Shown: positions 49,346 through 64,000 of the stretch, piece after piece
Layout: every line of letters begins with the position of its first letter
Numbering within the stretch: the first letter of the stretch is position 1
From: Phytophthora colocasiae
Lineage: Eukaryota; Oomycota; Peronosporomycetes; Peronosporales; Peronosporaceae
Length of the DNA: 64,000 nucleotides
Assembly (NCBI GenBank): GCA_018806915.1
Contig: JAGKQI010000045.1
Span: 62,001-126,000, forward strand
Direction: 5' to 3'
The notes under the pieces: model-generated
Databases searched by the model: none
The model's input: only the letters and a program-made list of their open reading frames with translations
What the model was told of the DNA's origin: nothing
Position numbers and translations under genes: made by a program

Positions 49346-50027
49346 CCCTTTCGTCATCGCCATACATTTCTATATTAAGAACCCCAATACAAACATCAAG
49401 TAAGACGTGGTAAAAAGTTACTTCAAGTATGCTTCTACTGGTTCAGGTTTCACAGGCAAAATGACAATATATATAAACTTTTGGAGTTTTTTTTTTGCTA
49501 AAACGTACTTCATGTACGTTTTGACAACCAGAACGTTGATGACGCCTGATTCGCTAGAATCGTGCAGTGGTACTGCCTTAGTCAACTTCTCACTGACAAA
49601 TTCAAGTAAAAAGAAGTACCGTGGGGAACATACGCATGTACCCATCGCGTACAAATAGCCGAGGAGCCTACCGTGACTCACCTGACTTCTCCGCCTCCGG
49701 ATCAAAGCGAAGGCCAACCTCATATCATGAACTGCCGCGAGTTCTGACGCCATGCAGGCCTTCCATTCCTGTATCAACGTCTCCTCGACCGAAAGCTCAA
49801 GAAAATGCTCCTTTGAACCCCTTACGACTCTCCTCCGCTGATAAAAGACGAGCTATACGCCCGGTGACCCTATATCCGCTCCAAGTCCCCCACCTCCTCA
49901 GATTTTATCAAGATCAAGAATATCTCGTGACGTCAGTCTACCTCATACCGATTTCGAGGATAACCAAGAACATCAGAGTTTCCCTCCATTTCGTCGACAG
50001 CCTAAGGCATCGAAACCAGCTCCGAAT

Positions 50028-53075
<3,048 letters not shown>

Positions 53076-54153
53076 GAGATGGCTGGCATTCATGATCTGC
53101 ACCTAATATGGAGTCGAGAAGTGCACGAGTGTAGATGTGGATTAAGGAGGTTTGCTGTGGTTTGCTCGCTGAGAGCTTGGATGGAGATGTTTTGCAAACG
53201 GTTGAGTACGATGGGTTCAAGATAAATGGTGTCTCGCCATAGCTTTCATAAAAGTTTGCTCGCCTCCCGTTGAGGTTGGTTGTGATTATTTCGGAGTTTA
53301 CTAAATGGAATTTGTTGAAAATGTAGTGTCGCTATTTCATCAAGAAAAGAGACTACAAGCATGTATCAAGTGTTTAGATTGATATCATTTGAAGACCGAC
53401 TACAGCGTATAATCATATATATTTTTTCCAGTGTCTTTTTCTTTGCAACCACTGAGAGGTGACGCTATATTTTACGTCACGTGGAGCTGATTACACGTTT
53501 GAACAACCTCTGCAGTCTAGTCGACAATGGCAAGGCTCACTATTGTTAGTGTGTAGCAACTTCGGCGGTACAACTGAACACATTATAAATTGACGTCACA
53601 TACTATCCTGTAATCACAATTTGAAGGTGTCATATGGCGTAGCAATTGGTCTTGCACATACATGTTAGATTCCGGTACCTATTTTAATGAGATAACGAGT
53701 TTACCTGGGAGACATGGAACCACAAGCTAAATAATTTTACACCTTTGAATATATTCTGTTCCCCAAACCTCTAAATCCGATACCTTCGTTAGTTAGCATG
53801 ACGTACTATACGTGTTTTACGGCGATATACGTCTCGAAGCGCAGGAAGGAAAATGAGTGGATTAACTAGTTAGCGGATTTCTCGTCTGCGTGATTCTATC
53901 TCAAGATTTTAAAACTACACTAAGCCAGCGGAATCCAGATGTTGGTTGTCTTTTCAGGGATTACATTCGTCGCTGATTCAAACCCCAGTTTTCGGGTTAG
54001 CTTTTCAATCAAGTTCAATTGCGTGATGGTGGATAAATTGACAATGCTTCTTGAAGGAATTTTGCAGTTTGCCGATATAATAGAGTTTTCGACGCCACAC
54101 CAAGTAAGATATATCACTCAAGAACTTTGTTCTATGCTCTTATTTTCATCAAT
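53076..54153. other. Central part of the long-arm element without recognisable gene
   Basis: About 1.1 kb, A/T-rich. No ORF with protein-like composition or known motif is seen; a 45-bp piece near 53083-53110 repeats wording of the arm edge (CATTCATGATCTGCACCTAAT), suggesting a small duplicated junction. Confidence 0.4.
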
Positions 54154-54750
54154 TTATGCTGTGCTTCGTCCAAACGTTATTAATTTCTCCGTTTCTCGAC
54201 TCTGAAAGGCCAATTCTTGCGTAAAATGCTCGTTCTCCAGTAAAGTACATTGCGTGGATGATCGTAGCATCAGCTCCACCTTAGCAGCTTGCATCCGTCC
54301 GAGAAGCTCCTGCTTGGCGCGGGCTTGCTCCAATGGATTATTCCTCTCCAAATCCTGCATTTACGTCGGGAAAAAGGCGCGTTGAGCGTCGATTTTAGTA
54401 TCGAGAGGTCGAATATACGATTACATCTCGCGTTTCGCCGCTACAAACGCATGAAACAGTCATCGTTCTTCTTTAACAACAGCAAGTTCCTCTTGAGCTT
54501 TTTTCGGCTTTGCAGCTCGTTTACTCTGTTCGTTTTCGGGTACTTCTTGCGATGAAACGAGAACTTTCTCTTTTTCTTCTTGAGCTTCAGTCAGCTCCTT
54601 CTCCAATTCTGCGATTCGAACCATATGCACGTCAGTTTTCTCATCAAAATAGTTGGTCTGTTTAGCTAACGTCTCCTTTGGAAAAGAAACTTCTTCTTTC
54701 AACGAACAGTTGGCGTCTTGAGTTATCAAGTGCTCGTTCACCAGCATCAT
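54154..54750 (-). pseudogene. Coiled-coil gene fragments in the long-arm element
   Basis: Two minus-strand frames (54460-54750 and 54154-54360) encode Glu/Lys/Gln-rich helices ('MVRIAELEKELTEAQEEKEKV', 'EQARAKQELLGRMQAAKVEL'), likely exons or fragments of one captured coiled-coil gene. No full gene could be assembled; the source is unknown. Confidence 0.35.
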
Positions 54751-55060
54751 ATCAATGCCAACTTGGAATCGGTGGCGCTAATTGCATGCAGCACAGCTTT
54801 CGATAGGTTTGAATGAGTTAAAAGCACGACTTCACCAGCATTTTCCCTTGGAGATTCTCTTTCAACAGGATTCCCATTGCTCGTGACAAGATCCATTGAC
54901 TTGTGAGCTTGATAATACACTATTCTTGAGCTCGTGGCTACTATGACAGACTAGGTAATACAGTACACGTATACGAGCTAAAGAAATTGTCACCTAAAAC
55001 AACTAATCTTGTTTTCGAGGTTGTTACAACATGTGTGCTTGGGTTGCCCCGGAAAACGCT

Positions 55061-55969
55061 TTAGACGCTACTCTTCTTAGTATACCAGAACACCTGTTGA
55101 GACTGAGCTGACCACGAAACCTCAACTGGTAAGATCCGATGAAGCTGCCACACCGAGCAGAATTCGCGTTTACATCCTTCTCTGTGGCGCCAGCAAAACT
55201 TGCGTGCTACAACAAGATGAACGAGATAGGGCGCTTTTATAGCAAACATCTCCAGTGCATCGTTGCTCGATGGATCGAACACGAGATTATTAGAAAATGC
55301 CACCGTACTGGATTGCATCGCATCGCGAGTGACAGAGCGAGCCCCACGAATGTCATCTGCATGTACAATAACCTTGGCAAGCTTTGGGAGTCGTGACGTA
55401 GCCCCATAGATAATCGTCTTCGACAGCAATGCAAGGTGATCTTGAAGCTCAACTCCTATTGATACCCCAACACTTGTTGCTAGCCCCACTTGCACAATAA
55501 CATTGCCGATACCGGATCCAACATCCAGAAAAACATCCTTAATTGACAGGGTTGGTAGAGCTGATAGGATTGTAGACACTGCCATAGCAGTCAGCTCACC
55601 AGGATGTGCGTCTGGTGTAGCGCTTCTTAAACGAATCTGCTGCCGCGAAACTGAGGAAAATAACTCGGCCACTTGATGGTGAATCTCATCGGACGTTGGT
55701 ATAATTGCTTCACTTGACCGCTGAGGTTTATTATGGTACGGCGGAATCGATTTCATACGCTCACAAAAGAAATATCGTGGGAAGCGGGTCAAATCGCAAC
55801 CGTGAGTCCTCTTGAGGGTTTTTAGCCGGCTTCGAAGTTGTTCTTGGTTTTTCCCGGTTGATGACATAGCCTTCCCTATCCGTTTCCAGTCCACTTTTTG
55901 CCCCGCATCTACTTGCTCCTTCACCAAACGAAACAACACCAGATCTTCGGCGTCCGAAAAATCCGCCAT
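55061..55969 (-). CDS. SANT/Myb-DOT1-like SAM methyltransferase, transposon-borne
   Basis: An intact 302-residue ORF starts at ATG 55967-55969. Residues about 5-55 look like a SANT/Myb domain ('FSDAEDLVLFRLVKEQ', 'VDWKRIGKAM', 'QLRSRLKTLKRTH'). The second domain has SAM-binding motif I 'FLDVGSGIGNVIVQ' (147-160), acidic 'GVELQ' (172-176), and 'AFSNNLVFDPSSN' (224-236), equivalent to the NN-containing catalytic motif of DOT1 histone H3K79 methyltransferases (family xxNNFxF). It therefore probably methylates chromatin or another protein after DNA-directed recruitment; activity is inferred. The last about 50 residues are Cys/Trp-rich and may be altered by truncation. The gene starts 12 bp from the inner edge of the right arm, so its promoter must lie in the arm. 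It has stayed open while neighbouring element genes are broken. Confidence 0.7.
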   Translation of the reverse strand: MADFSDAEDLVLFRLVKEQVDAGQKVDWKRIGKAMSSTGKNQEQLRSRLKTLKRTHGCDLTRFPRYFFCERMKSIPPYHNKPQRSSEAIIPTSDEIHHQVAELFSSVSRQQIRLRSATPDAHPGELTAMAVSTILSALPTLSIKDVFLDVGSGIGNVIVQVGLATSVGVSIGVELQDHLALLSKTIIYGATSRLPKLAKVIVHADDIRGARSVTRDAMQSSTVAFSNNLVFDPSSNDALEMFAIKAPYLVHLVVARKFCWRHREGCKREFCSVWQLHRILPVEVSWSAQSQQVFWYTKKSSV

Positions 55970-55980
55970 CTCCACAACTT

Positions 55981-57803
55981 GGCAAATCCGGAAGTGTCTC
56001 TATACTGAGGAGAAGATATTTGATCCGGACCAGTCATTTTTATAGTCGTCAATAGGACTGCTAATTTCAACTGAAGTTATATGATTCATTGCTAACAAAA
56101 TGTCTCCTTATTAGGTGCAGATCATGAATGCCCATCTCGGCGCGTCACCCATGCACTTTGGGTGTGGCTAATGCGTGGGACACACGCTGCTTTTTCCCAA
56201 TGGGCTCGCTTTTGCGGATTCCACCAATCACAGCCTTTCATCTACGATTTTCAACACATCCTGCCAATCATTGACCTTCGCGCCTACCAATTTTGATCTT
56301 ATTGGCGGAACTACTTTCTTCAACCTTGGATTGTATCTAGTGGCACCATGGATCGCGCGCGTTTCGAGCTCAAAATCCAAATCCGAGTTGATGTCATTCC
56401 TAGTTTTGCCAGCTTGTGCAATAGCGACTGACGATGCCAGCTCCGCCTCCACCGCAGTGTCACCACCGTCCAAATGGCCGCCGTAGGCCCTGGTGCTGCT
56501 CCCCATTTACGAAGATGCTGCGTGCCAGACGCCGTGCTGAAAGCCTTGCCTCCATCGATCCATACCCCCCGCTTCGAGAGAATTTGCGAGTATCATCCCC
56601 ATGGGTGTCGCTGCATGCCCTAGGACCGGTTAGAAGCTATCACCATCGTGGCCGTCGCGTCAGCACTCACGACAAATCTCCCCACCACGAACGACGTTGC
56701 GTACCGGAGGCTCTGTTGGGCACCACCATCACCGCGTCACTGACCTCTGCTGCAATCACCGAAACGCTCGCACCCACTACGAGCGGTGTTGCGCACCGTA
56801 ACCTCTACCGAAGGCATACTGTGAGACCTCACAAGGTTCTGCAACCACTAGAGGGATGGCATGGTCAGTGTAATACAGACTTTAGCTACGTGGCATGGGA
56901 GTTGGAGCAGATTGATCGCAGTGTGGATGCAACGGCAAGTGGAGATGTTGAGACTGACAACTCACTCTTCTTACTCACTCGTGCCACTAGACCCGATGAA
57001 TAGTAGCCGCACTTGCCTGCACTGAGATAAAAAATGAGCACGATGACATCTTCGAGGCTGCCAGTCACTAACACAAGTACAGCAATGACCAAATTGAACA
57101 GAGGGCCTTCTCCCTGTTCAGGCATTAACGACTGTCATCGTTTCCGATTCGTTGTCGTGACACCCGGATTGAAACGCTGGTTCCATAGGATGAGTGTTGC
57201 TGTGAGAACTACCCAGTATAAACGCTTCAATTATTGAATATGGCGGAGCTGCAGTAAATTGAATATACACAGCTTATCGGCGCGATACTCTTGTCTTATC
57301 CTCGGAGCTTTACATCTCATGCATCTTGGCTCAGCTGACCTGACAATTACAATATTCAACCGTTTGTTTGATATTAGCACTCAGTGTCTCTAAGTGCGAC
57401 ATTGTAGCAGCCATAGCGTAAGCTCTGCTGTCAGGCGAACGGACAAGTCCTTCCACAAACGATCGCCACCTGTCCAACTGCCGATACATGTAGCTAACTG
57501 CATCAGAATTATAAACCGCGAGAACTCCTTCTTCTTTTATCCAAGGATTCGGCATCGCCATCGCCGTACACGTTGTGGTCTGCATGAGACTCAGTACATG
57601 TACTTCTTACTTTCATAAGACTGGTCTTAGCAAATCAAAGAACAACGACGTTTGATGTTCAAATAGCGATCTTCGCCATACAAAACTTAGTATGTTTGAT
57701 CCGTGATCCGTGTTCGCACTCGTCTGGCAAACAACACAATAGAACGCCTGCTTCGACAACATTATACTACATTATCACTGACACACACCAGCTATCCCCC
57801 CAT
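55981..57803 (-). repeat. Right inverted arm of the 6.5-kb element
   Basis: Inverted copy of 51255-53075; the two diverge immediately inside 55981, where the upstream region of the SANT-DOT1-like gene begins. Confidence 0.85.
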
Positions 57804-57975
57804 TACCGTTGAAGTCTGTCGGTACAGGCATCTCCCTTTTAGTTTACACTCTCATTTGCTTCCTTTTGGGAACAAAGCAGTGAGGACATCGATTCGAGGT
57901 TGCAGCTCTTCAATGTATACAAAACAGACGAGGTTCTGTTAAGCTCAATGTATTGTTTAGCTGAGCTAAGGTAGC

Positions 57976-60900
57976 TTAGAGCACGACCAAAGTATCGCCT
58001 ACACCAGAAGAGTCTTTACGAGACTTCTTCTCATCTTTGTGCGCCTTTAGAAATGGTGCTTGTGCAATGTAGATAGGAGACGTTCTGCGCAAATTTCCGT
58101 CTACCGTATAGACGTTGTTTGGCTCGTAGTAGCTATGAAATTTCTGCCAACACGTCCAGGTTTCTTGTTGACACAAGTGCTGTTTGCTGCGATCGACTGG
58201 GAAAACCCTTTTGCAAAGCGCAGCGCGATGCATCAGACAGAAATCCGTTTTCTGCGTAGCATCTCTGCATTCAAATTTGCAGATTGTGCACTCACGCATT
58301 GTCCGGCTTTTACCTTTCAGGACGATCCATGATTCTTTGGCAACACAGGCCACGTGTGAATCCGGTGGCACCGATATTACAGTTCCGTTTGTTTCTGTGG
58401 GTACAGATGTATTTGTCGTGCTAAAAAAAAAATCAATCCATTGTCAGTATCCAGCCACTTCGTCCACGTCCCATTGAACAGCTCGCGCACTAGTTCGACA
58501 ACAAACGATCGATGATTACACTCCGCGACAAATTAATCCGGCCACCCCTACTTTTGGCCGCTACTCAGTCAATTTTTATGGTATCGGGTTGCTGTTTGAG
58601 TATGATCTGTCTGATGTACGACAGAGCCCAGGACTTGTGTTAACAACCGCAGTTTTGCGGTTTGAAGCATACCTCACATACAACAAACTGAAAAGCACAT
58701 CCGTCCCAACTTCCGGCCACCTGTCACCATACAAATTGTCATATAGTTGTATCACAATGATAGCTGCTTTTGTTAATTAGTAGTGGGTTTTCGCTCCTTT
58801 CTTCTCTATCACCTCGATGCAGCGTCGCGCATAGACTCAATGAGCTTCTCAAGTGTCGACACGTCTATAGAGTCCCAAGCATCTAAAATCGCTGCTGTTA
58901 GTTCCGGCGCAGATGCATATTAACGTCCATTGGGATAAACTCTCCGAGCCATCAGTGCCCACAAGTTTTGTATCGGGCTTAGATCGGGGGATCGTGCAGG
59001 CCAATCGAGCCCTGCTCGTCGAAGAAGTCTCTAAATCATTACCGAACCCCCTCCATTCTGTCGTATGACCGTCGTTCGTGCGGGACGACGCACACCATGC
59101 CAGTAGTGTTGCGTTCCATCAGGCCTGAGCGTACGCTCGATAGCGTCACGAGAACGCTTAGCTTCTTTCGCAATTGTCGGAATAGTAGTCCGCCTTCTCT
59201 CAATCCGCAAATGCTCCCACGCTCTTCATCTCTCAGCCACAGTGCCATACCACGGCCAAATTGCAAACTGTCCTCAGCACCAAGCTGCCACGCGCTCCCC
59301 ACCGGCGGTGGCACCGCCGCTGTGGACGGTTGGACGAACAAAATCGCAATTGCAGCTATCATTGTGATACAACTATATGACAATTTGTATGGTGACAGGT
59401 GGCCGGAAGTTGGGACGGATGTGCTTTTCAGTTTGTTGTATGTGAGGTATGCTTCAAACCGCAAAACTGCGGTTGTTAACACAAGTCCTGGGCTCTGTCG
59501 TACATCAGACAGATCATACTCAAACAGCAACCCGATACCATAAAAATTGACTGAGTAGCGGCCAAAAGTAGGGGTGGCCGGATTAATTTGTCGCGGAGTG
59601 TATCTCGCCCATTTACAGATCTAGTAGATTCATCGGTAGCGTCTGGAAAATTGCCATTGGCCAGTTCGTTGCAAACAAACGCATTGCACTTCACAATGTC
59701 CAAGAGTGCCATGGCCAATTTTTTGTGCCACTTCTGGAAAGAATGACCACTAGCGAGCGAAAAGCGCCCACGTAACTGACCATGTCTGTCTACGCCTTGC
59801 ATGGCGTTGTTGTATTCACTTACGCACCTTGGAGCTGAAAATGCCTCACGTTTCTCCTTTATGCGCCGAAATACTGTGGTGGTGTCAGAAGCATCAGCAT
59901 TTGAGACCACGTTTACTATTGACCCATCCACCCAACTTGCAGCGACAATATGCTTGGCTACACACACACCTTGTTTCAGATACCCTCGTGTCTTTGAATC
60001 ACCGGCCTGGATCATCGTAAAATGAGGGAAATGTTTGCTGGATGCCCGGACCGTTCCACGTCCGTATAATCCAATCGTGCGAAGGCTCTCAAGAAGCAAG
60101 CATGACGTGTAGAAGTTGTCAGTATTCACTATTCTCTGCGAGCCATGAAGTGATGCCGTCACCTCGATGACATGGGAACGAACTTCTGAGGACTGCGCCA
60201 CCAACTGCTCCATTTTGCGTTTTTCAGCTACCGAGACAACTCCACCCATACGGACGCCCAAATCACTCGAGCAATGTAGTTTGAAGTCGACGACAAACCA
60301 CGTCGTTGAGCAACAACACATGTAGAATTTAAAATGATATTTCCCTGTAGGCTTTCTTGGGTTGTAGACTATGATGTGGCGAGCATACCGTGAGCGACAG
60401 GCGACGCTGGCTTCGTCGACGGCCACATTCCGACCAACAATCACATGACGGGAGCAACGTGATTTCAAAATATTGATCAGTGGCCGGATACGAGCAGCAG
60501 GGTCTTTTTGAATATCCGCAGGCGTGACACTCGATCGAAAGCACAGGTTTTGGCGTATATTGAGGAACCTTCTCCACGTCATCACTGTTCCTAAACTACC
60601 CCGTCGGGCCCCTGGTAAAATCGATTCTTCATCATTGTCATACCAATAATTCCTCATTTCACCCTTATCGTAGAGCGTCATGAACCAAAGAATACCAAGA
60701 AACTTCATGAGATCCTCCAAACTTATGGGCATGGGCGAATGATTTCCGGAAGCCACCGCGTACTCGTTCGAAAATACGACAACTTGCTTCCAAAACGACA
60801 AAGGAATAAAAGCAAAAAACGCGGATGTTGCAGAATGCCCAAAATATTCGCGGCTTTCTTGGCGAAGTTGGCTGTCCTAGTGAATCAGTTGCTGAAAATG

Positions 60901-62347
60901 TCATCGACTAGATTTCTTCTGTTTCCGCTGGGCTTAGTGGAATCTGCAGTTCCTTTCGACTACGAAAAGCGGACCACTCACGATACGACTGGCTGTCCAA
61001 TTCTTCAAATTCATCAGTCAGAGCTGGAATGTTCGATAGCTGGGGAACCATACTGCAGAGTGAGAGCCATGACTCACCAATCTGCAAATTATTCTTCTTT
61101 AGCATCACAAATTGCTTAATTCCGCGGATGATAACTTCCTCTTGCACAACATGAACATGGTCCTTAGTCTGGAACGCTGTGTTTGTCCAGTGAAGTTGAA
61201 AAGAAGCCGAAGGTACGCTTACACCATCGACAGTTTTTGAGCTTATGATGCTGTAACGCGCAACAACGCCGATCAAGTATGAAGCACCAACATCACGGTA
61301 CCGAACGTTTGGCATCCAGGACTCTTCGGCAGGAGAAAACGCAACGCTAGCATTGACATACTTCTCGGCAGCCTCCCGTGCTCTACGTACCAGTTCTTCC
61401 TTCATCATACTGACCGCACTTTTTTTCTGTTGAGTCTTTTTGTGAGAGATTATGGTTTTGTTGAGTCTTTGGCGGTGTTTCTGTGTGTTGGATGAGCCTC
61501 GGCCTCGATCCGATCGCACCGAGACAGGTATCGTTGTCTTTGACATCCGAATACTTGAATCCATAGCTGTCGCCGTTCCTAGGGAGGCTTGTTGTGGTCC
61601 TGCAGCGTCGCTCGTGATACATGACATAGAAATCGCCGGCGATTTTGATGCCAAAGTTGCCTCTCCTGTTGGTAAGGTTGTAGCTCGTGTGTAACATAGC
61701 TTACTACAGTAACAGCAGTCGCCAAAGTCTTGAACACACGCCCCGTTAGCATCCCAAAGGTTTAACGATAGACAAACATCGTGAGAGCAAAAATGATGAA
61801 TAAACTTGCCACAGGAAGTACATGATCGCTCTTTGGTGCATTCAGTTCCGCAAACGGCACACAAAATGGTTGTTCCACGTGAATGGGGCATTTCAGAGTT
61901 GACCTCACTAGGTCTCGGATCTCCAACCGTCAAGACATTAGCACCACCAAATGCTTCGTCGCGTTTGTCTATCGGCTGAATAGCAGTGCTATTACTTGCT
62001 ACATCATCAAACGCCGTCCTATCATCGCGCAAAATCATGTTACCATGTATATTGCACCTCTTTCCAGAATCAACTCGCTCTGCTTCAAAGTCTCCAGCGT
62101 CGTTATTATCATCTTCCCCGTTTCCATTGTCTGTACGGGAACCAGCTTCCGACACTATTGGGACAGCATCGCTACCAACCTCTGAGTTGTAATGATCCAA
62201 AAGTGCTTCTTCTCCTAAGAAGAAATCAACGCCAGCCTCACCATTCGCGTCGCCACCAGGCCGAATATAGCGATAGAGGTCGCTAAGACTATTCCCCGGT
62301 GGCTTTCTGGAGCTCCACCCAGCTCGACGCAAAGTACTCCACACCAT
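57976..62347 (-). pseudogene. piggyBac transposase gene of the giant element, frameshifted and split by a Tc1 relic
   Basis: The ORF 60908-62347 (ATG 62345-62347) encodes the N-terminal part ('STLRRAGWSSRKPPG', 'VDFFLGEEALLDHY') and a Cys/His zinc region (CAVCGTEC...CTSCGKFIHHFC...CCYCSKLC). After a frame change at about 60800-60908 the DDE domain follows (59604-60830): 'FFAFIPLSFWKQVV', 'VAVDEASVACRSRYARH', 'IVNTDNFYTSCLL' and 'NAMQGVDRHGQLRG', so three acidic positions are present. The frame runs into the Tc1 insertion at 59600; beyond it (58516 leftwards) it resumes in frame as 'NHRSFVVELVRELFNGTWTKWL', shifts in a T-run near 58425-58432, and ends with a Cys-rich zinc ribbon (CTICKFEC...TDFCLMHRAALC...CW) at 57976. 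It is related to, but clearly different from, the transposase at 26446-29416. Confidence 0.8.
58519..59600 (-). mobile_element. Tc1/mariner deletion derivative with 249-bp terminal inverted repeats
   Basis: TIRs 58519-58767 and 59352-59600 (CACTCCGCGACAAATTAATCC...) are flanked by TA (58517-58518 and 59601-59602). Between them the minus strand encodes the C-terminal end of a Tc1 transposase: 'LDWPARSPDLSPIQNLWALMARRVYPNG' then, after a stop, 'APELTAAILDAWDSIDVSTLEKLIESM', the DDE_3 signature. The N-terminal two thirds are missing. It is inserted in the piggyBac transposase coding sequence. Confidence 0.88.
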
Positions 62348-63243
62348 GCTAAACGTTGCCCGATATTTTCATAAAAAGTACGGCTCGCACGGCTATGTCA
62401 CCTTCATAATCGGATTCCCCGTACCCGAAAACCTATAGATATCCAATCTAGCCATGTGCTCGTCAGTTGGCCGTGTATTTACTTAGCTATTTGTTCTAAC
62501 GTACCATACGAGGACGAAGTGGCTATACCCTCAGCTCTACGGGAAATCCGTCGCCGCTTTGAGGTGCTGTCTTTTTTGCGCAGTAGTTGCTGCTTGCCCT
62601 TGCCTGGCATATTCAACTATACATTAGCTGTACGGTCCGTCGCTATAGGACTGGATCAAATATACTATGGATTGTATGGTAGAGATCGAAGATTGCAATT
62701 CGTACTGTAGTTGTCGACATCAACCTGTACCCACATCTAACGCCCCAGCCATTCCTCTCCTGCACGAGCTCATCTTGGTTCAAATATACAAAGGTTTCTA
62801 CATCAAAAGGTATTGGGCTCTCGCGGATCGATCGAGCAATACATTTCTATCGTGCCAGTCTCCGATGAACACAGGAAGCACAAATCTCGAGGAGCAGGAT
62901 TCGACCAACAGTGATGGTCAAATTGATGCGGTTTTGTTTGCCAGTGTGATTGCCATTTTCCGAAACTTATCAATGTTCATATGCATGGGCTACAGAATTG
63001 ATGTTACGAGATTCACTACCTTGCTCCCGAACAAATGTAGCCACCCGTACAACATCATAATCACGCTTGTACAGTACGGGACACAATAGTGCTAACCAGA
63101 CATTTCATGAAGAACATGGTGATGATTGGTAGAAAATATCTACCACTCTGATCATCGACGAAGTGTTGCAATTGAACTTGTCTTCAACTCACTATACTAA
63201 AAACTCAGATTTGTTAAAAGTTACTTGATGTACGTTTTTGAGA
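62348..63243. other. Right subterminal region of the giant piggyBac
   Basis: About 0.9 kb between the transposase start codon and the right terminal repeat. It must hold the transposase promoter. An open frame at 62667-63089 (plus) has no recognisable domain. The ACATCAAGTAA-type subterminal motif lies at 63221-63231 (inverted). Confidence 0.4.
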
Positions 63244-63252
63244 ACGAAAGGG

Positions 63253-63771
63253 TTAACGGATGCGGAGCGTTCGGCTAAGATCCTGGCGAAAATGTTTGGT
63301 AAGCCCGAGAAGGAATCGAAGAAGACCAACGAAGCCGCTGTTGTGAGCTTCGATGACGAACCTGAGACTAAGAAGACGGAGGAAGAGGGTGGCTACGACG
63401 CCTCCAAGCGTAACCCGTTGTTTGCCGGTGCAGAGACGTCGTGTGCGTGGGAGATTCAGATGCTAGCTCACCACTATCACCCGTCCGTGCAGAGCTTCAC
63501 GCACCAACTTCTAGACAACAAGAACACTGGCATTCAGTACGCTGGAGATCCGCTGGTGGACTTCACGATGCACGCGTTCTTCGAGAAGTTCGTGAACAAG
63601 AAGCCTCGCCACAAGGTGGCCGAATCTAGCGGTAACAACGGAGCTAAGGCGAAGAACTGGACATTCTCACCCATCAACAGTGAAGCTGTGCTGCAGGAGA
63701 ACGAGGCCAACGTGGACGCAAGTGACCAGTTCTTCTACAAATTCTTCAAGGAGCGAGCTTCTCGTGACTCG
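63253..63771 (+). pseudogene. Partial NOC1 duplicate, right part
   Basis: It is collinear with 21318-21836 of the intact NOC1 gene at a constant offset of 41935, with few substitutions. It encodes 'LTDAERSAKILAKMFGKPEKE' to 'FYKFFKERASRDS', then the match stops within the codon after GACTCG. Together with 49100-49345 it is a 761-bp internal copy lacking both gene ends and any promoter; not a functional gene. Confidence 0.92.
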
Positions 63772-64000
63772 TGTTGCGGGGAACTTAGGCGCAGCTTGAA
63801 GGAAGTAGGGTAGAAGAGAGAAAAAAAGAAGTAAGATTAATGTTTAAGATAGCTACTCACTAGAAAATAGTATGCGGCATTCAGAAACGTAGTCTAGAAT
63901 TGCCGCTACCATTCATCGTACTGATGTCACAGACATTATAGTACATTATTTATTAGAGTCAAAAGTACCGTGTCTCTTCATTATTATAGAAGACACAGTG

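Noticed and set aside
62667..63089. 140-codon plus-strand frame at the right end of the giant piggyBac
   Set aside because: No motif and no partner; lies in the presumed promoter/subterminal region.

Overview
The window looks like nuclear DNA of an oomycete, most likely a Phytophthora-type species. The reasons are a Crinkler (CRN) effector with the LxLxLAK header, oomycete-style initiator/flanking promoter signatures (GCTCATTYY-N-CAWTTT-like) upstream of several genes, few and very short GT-AG introns (58-123 bp), CCAAT boxes in short divergent promoters, a mitochondrial-type acetate kinase, and piggyBac, Tc1, gypsy and copia elements in quantity. No prokaryotic operon structure is present.

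Bases 1-24635 are a compact gene-dense island: two tandem Golgi-type glycosyltransferases (1-3174, minus), a large cNMP-domain protein (3323-7201), a three-exon coiled-coil gene (7205-8583), a PX-domain protein, a mitochondrial class-I release factor with one intron, a DUSP/Tudor-like protein, a two-exon coiled-coil protein, acetate kinase, a duplicated-domain nuclear protein, the ribosome-biogenesis factor NOC1/Mak21 and finally an intact CRN effector at the edge of the island. Intergenic gaps are short and several gene pairs are divergent or convergent.

Bases 24636-64000 are a repeat-rich gene graveyard with deep nesting. It holds a 981-bp TA-flanked element (24949-25929), a 3.7-kb piggyBac (25964-29695, TTAA target duplication), a broken permease-like gene, and a NUP160 (Nup120-type nucleoporin) pseudogene spread over 18 kb. 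The NUP160 relic is split by a nested DNA-element cluster (32209-33736), a gypsy chromovirus (33781-42036, apparently identical 450-bp LTRs, TSD AAGGC) and an intact copia (43497-48777, TSD ACATC). At 49100 the NUP160 relic is fused to a 761-bp second copy of part of NOC1. That copy is split by a 13.9-kb piggyBac (49346-63252, TTAA duplication). Inside this piggyBac are a kinesin gene fragment, a 6.5-kb element with 1.8-kb inverted arms that carries an intact SANT-DOT1-like methyltransferase gene, and a 1.1-kb Tc1 relic that interrupts the piggyBac transposase gene.

The most unusual signals are: (i) the gypsy element is written, through both LTRs and the internal region, as a near-continuous chain of short perfect inverted repeats; (ii) the same element has identical LTRs yet many frame breaks in gag-pol, while a 515-codon antisense ORF at its 3' end is uninterrupted; (iii) the nested piggyBac/long-inverted-repeat system carries host-like genes, including a putative chromatin methyltransferase. 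All statements on function rest on motif recognition by eye; no database search was run.
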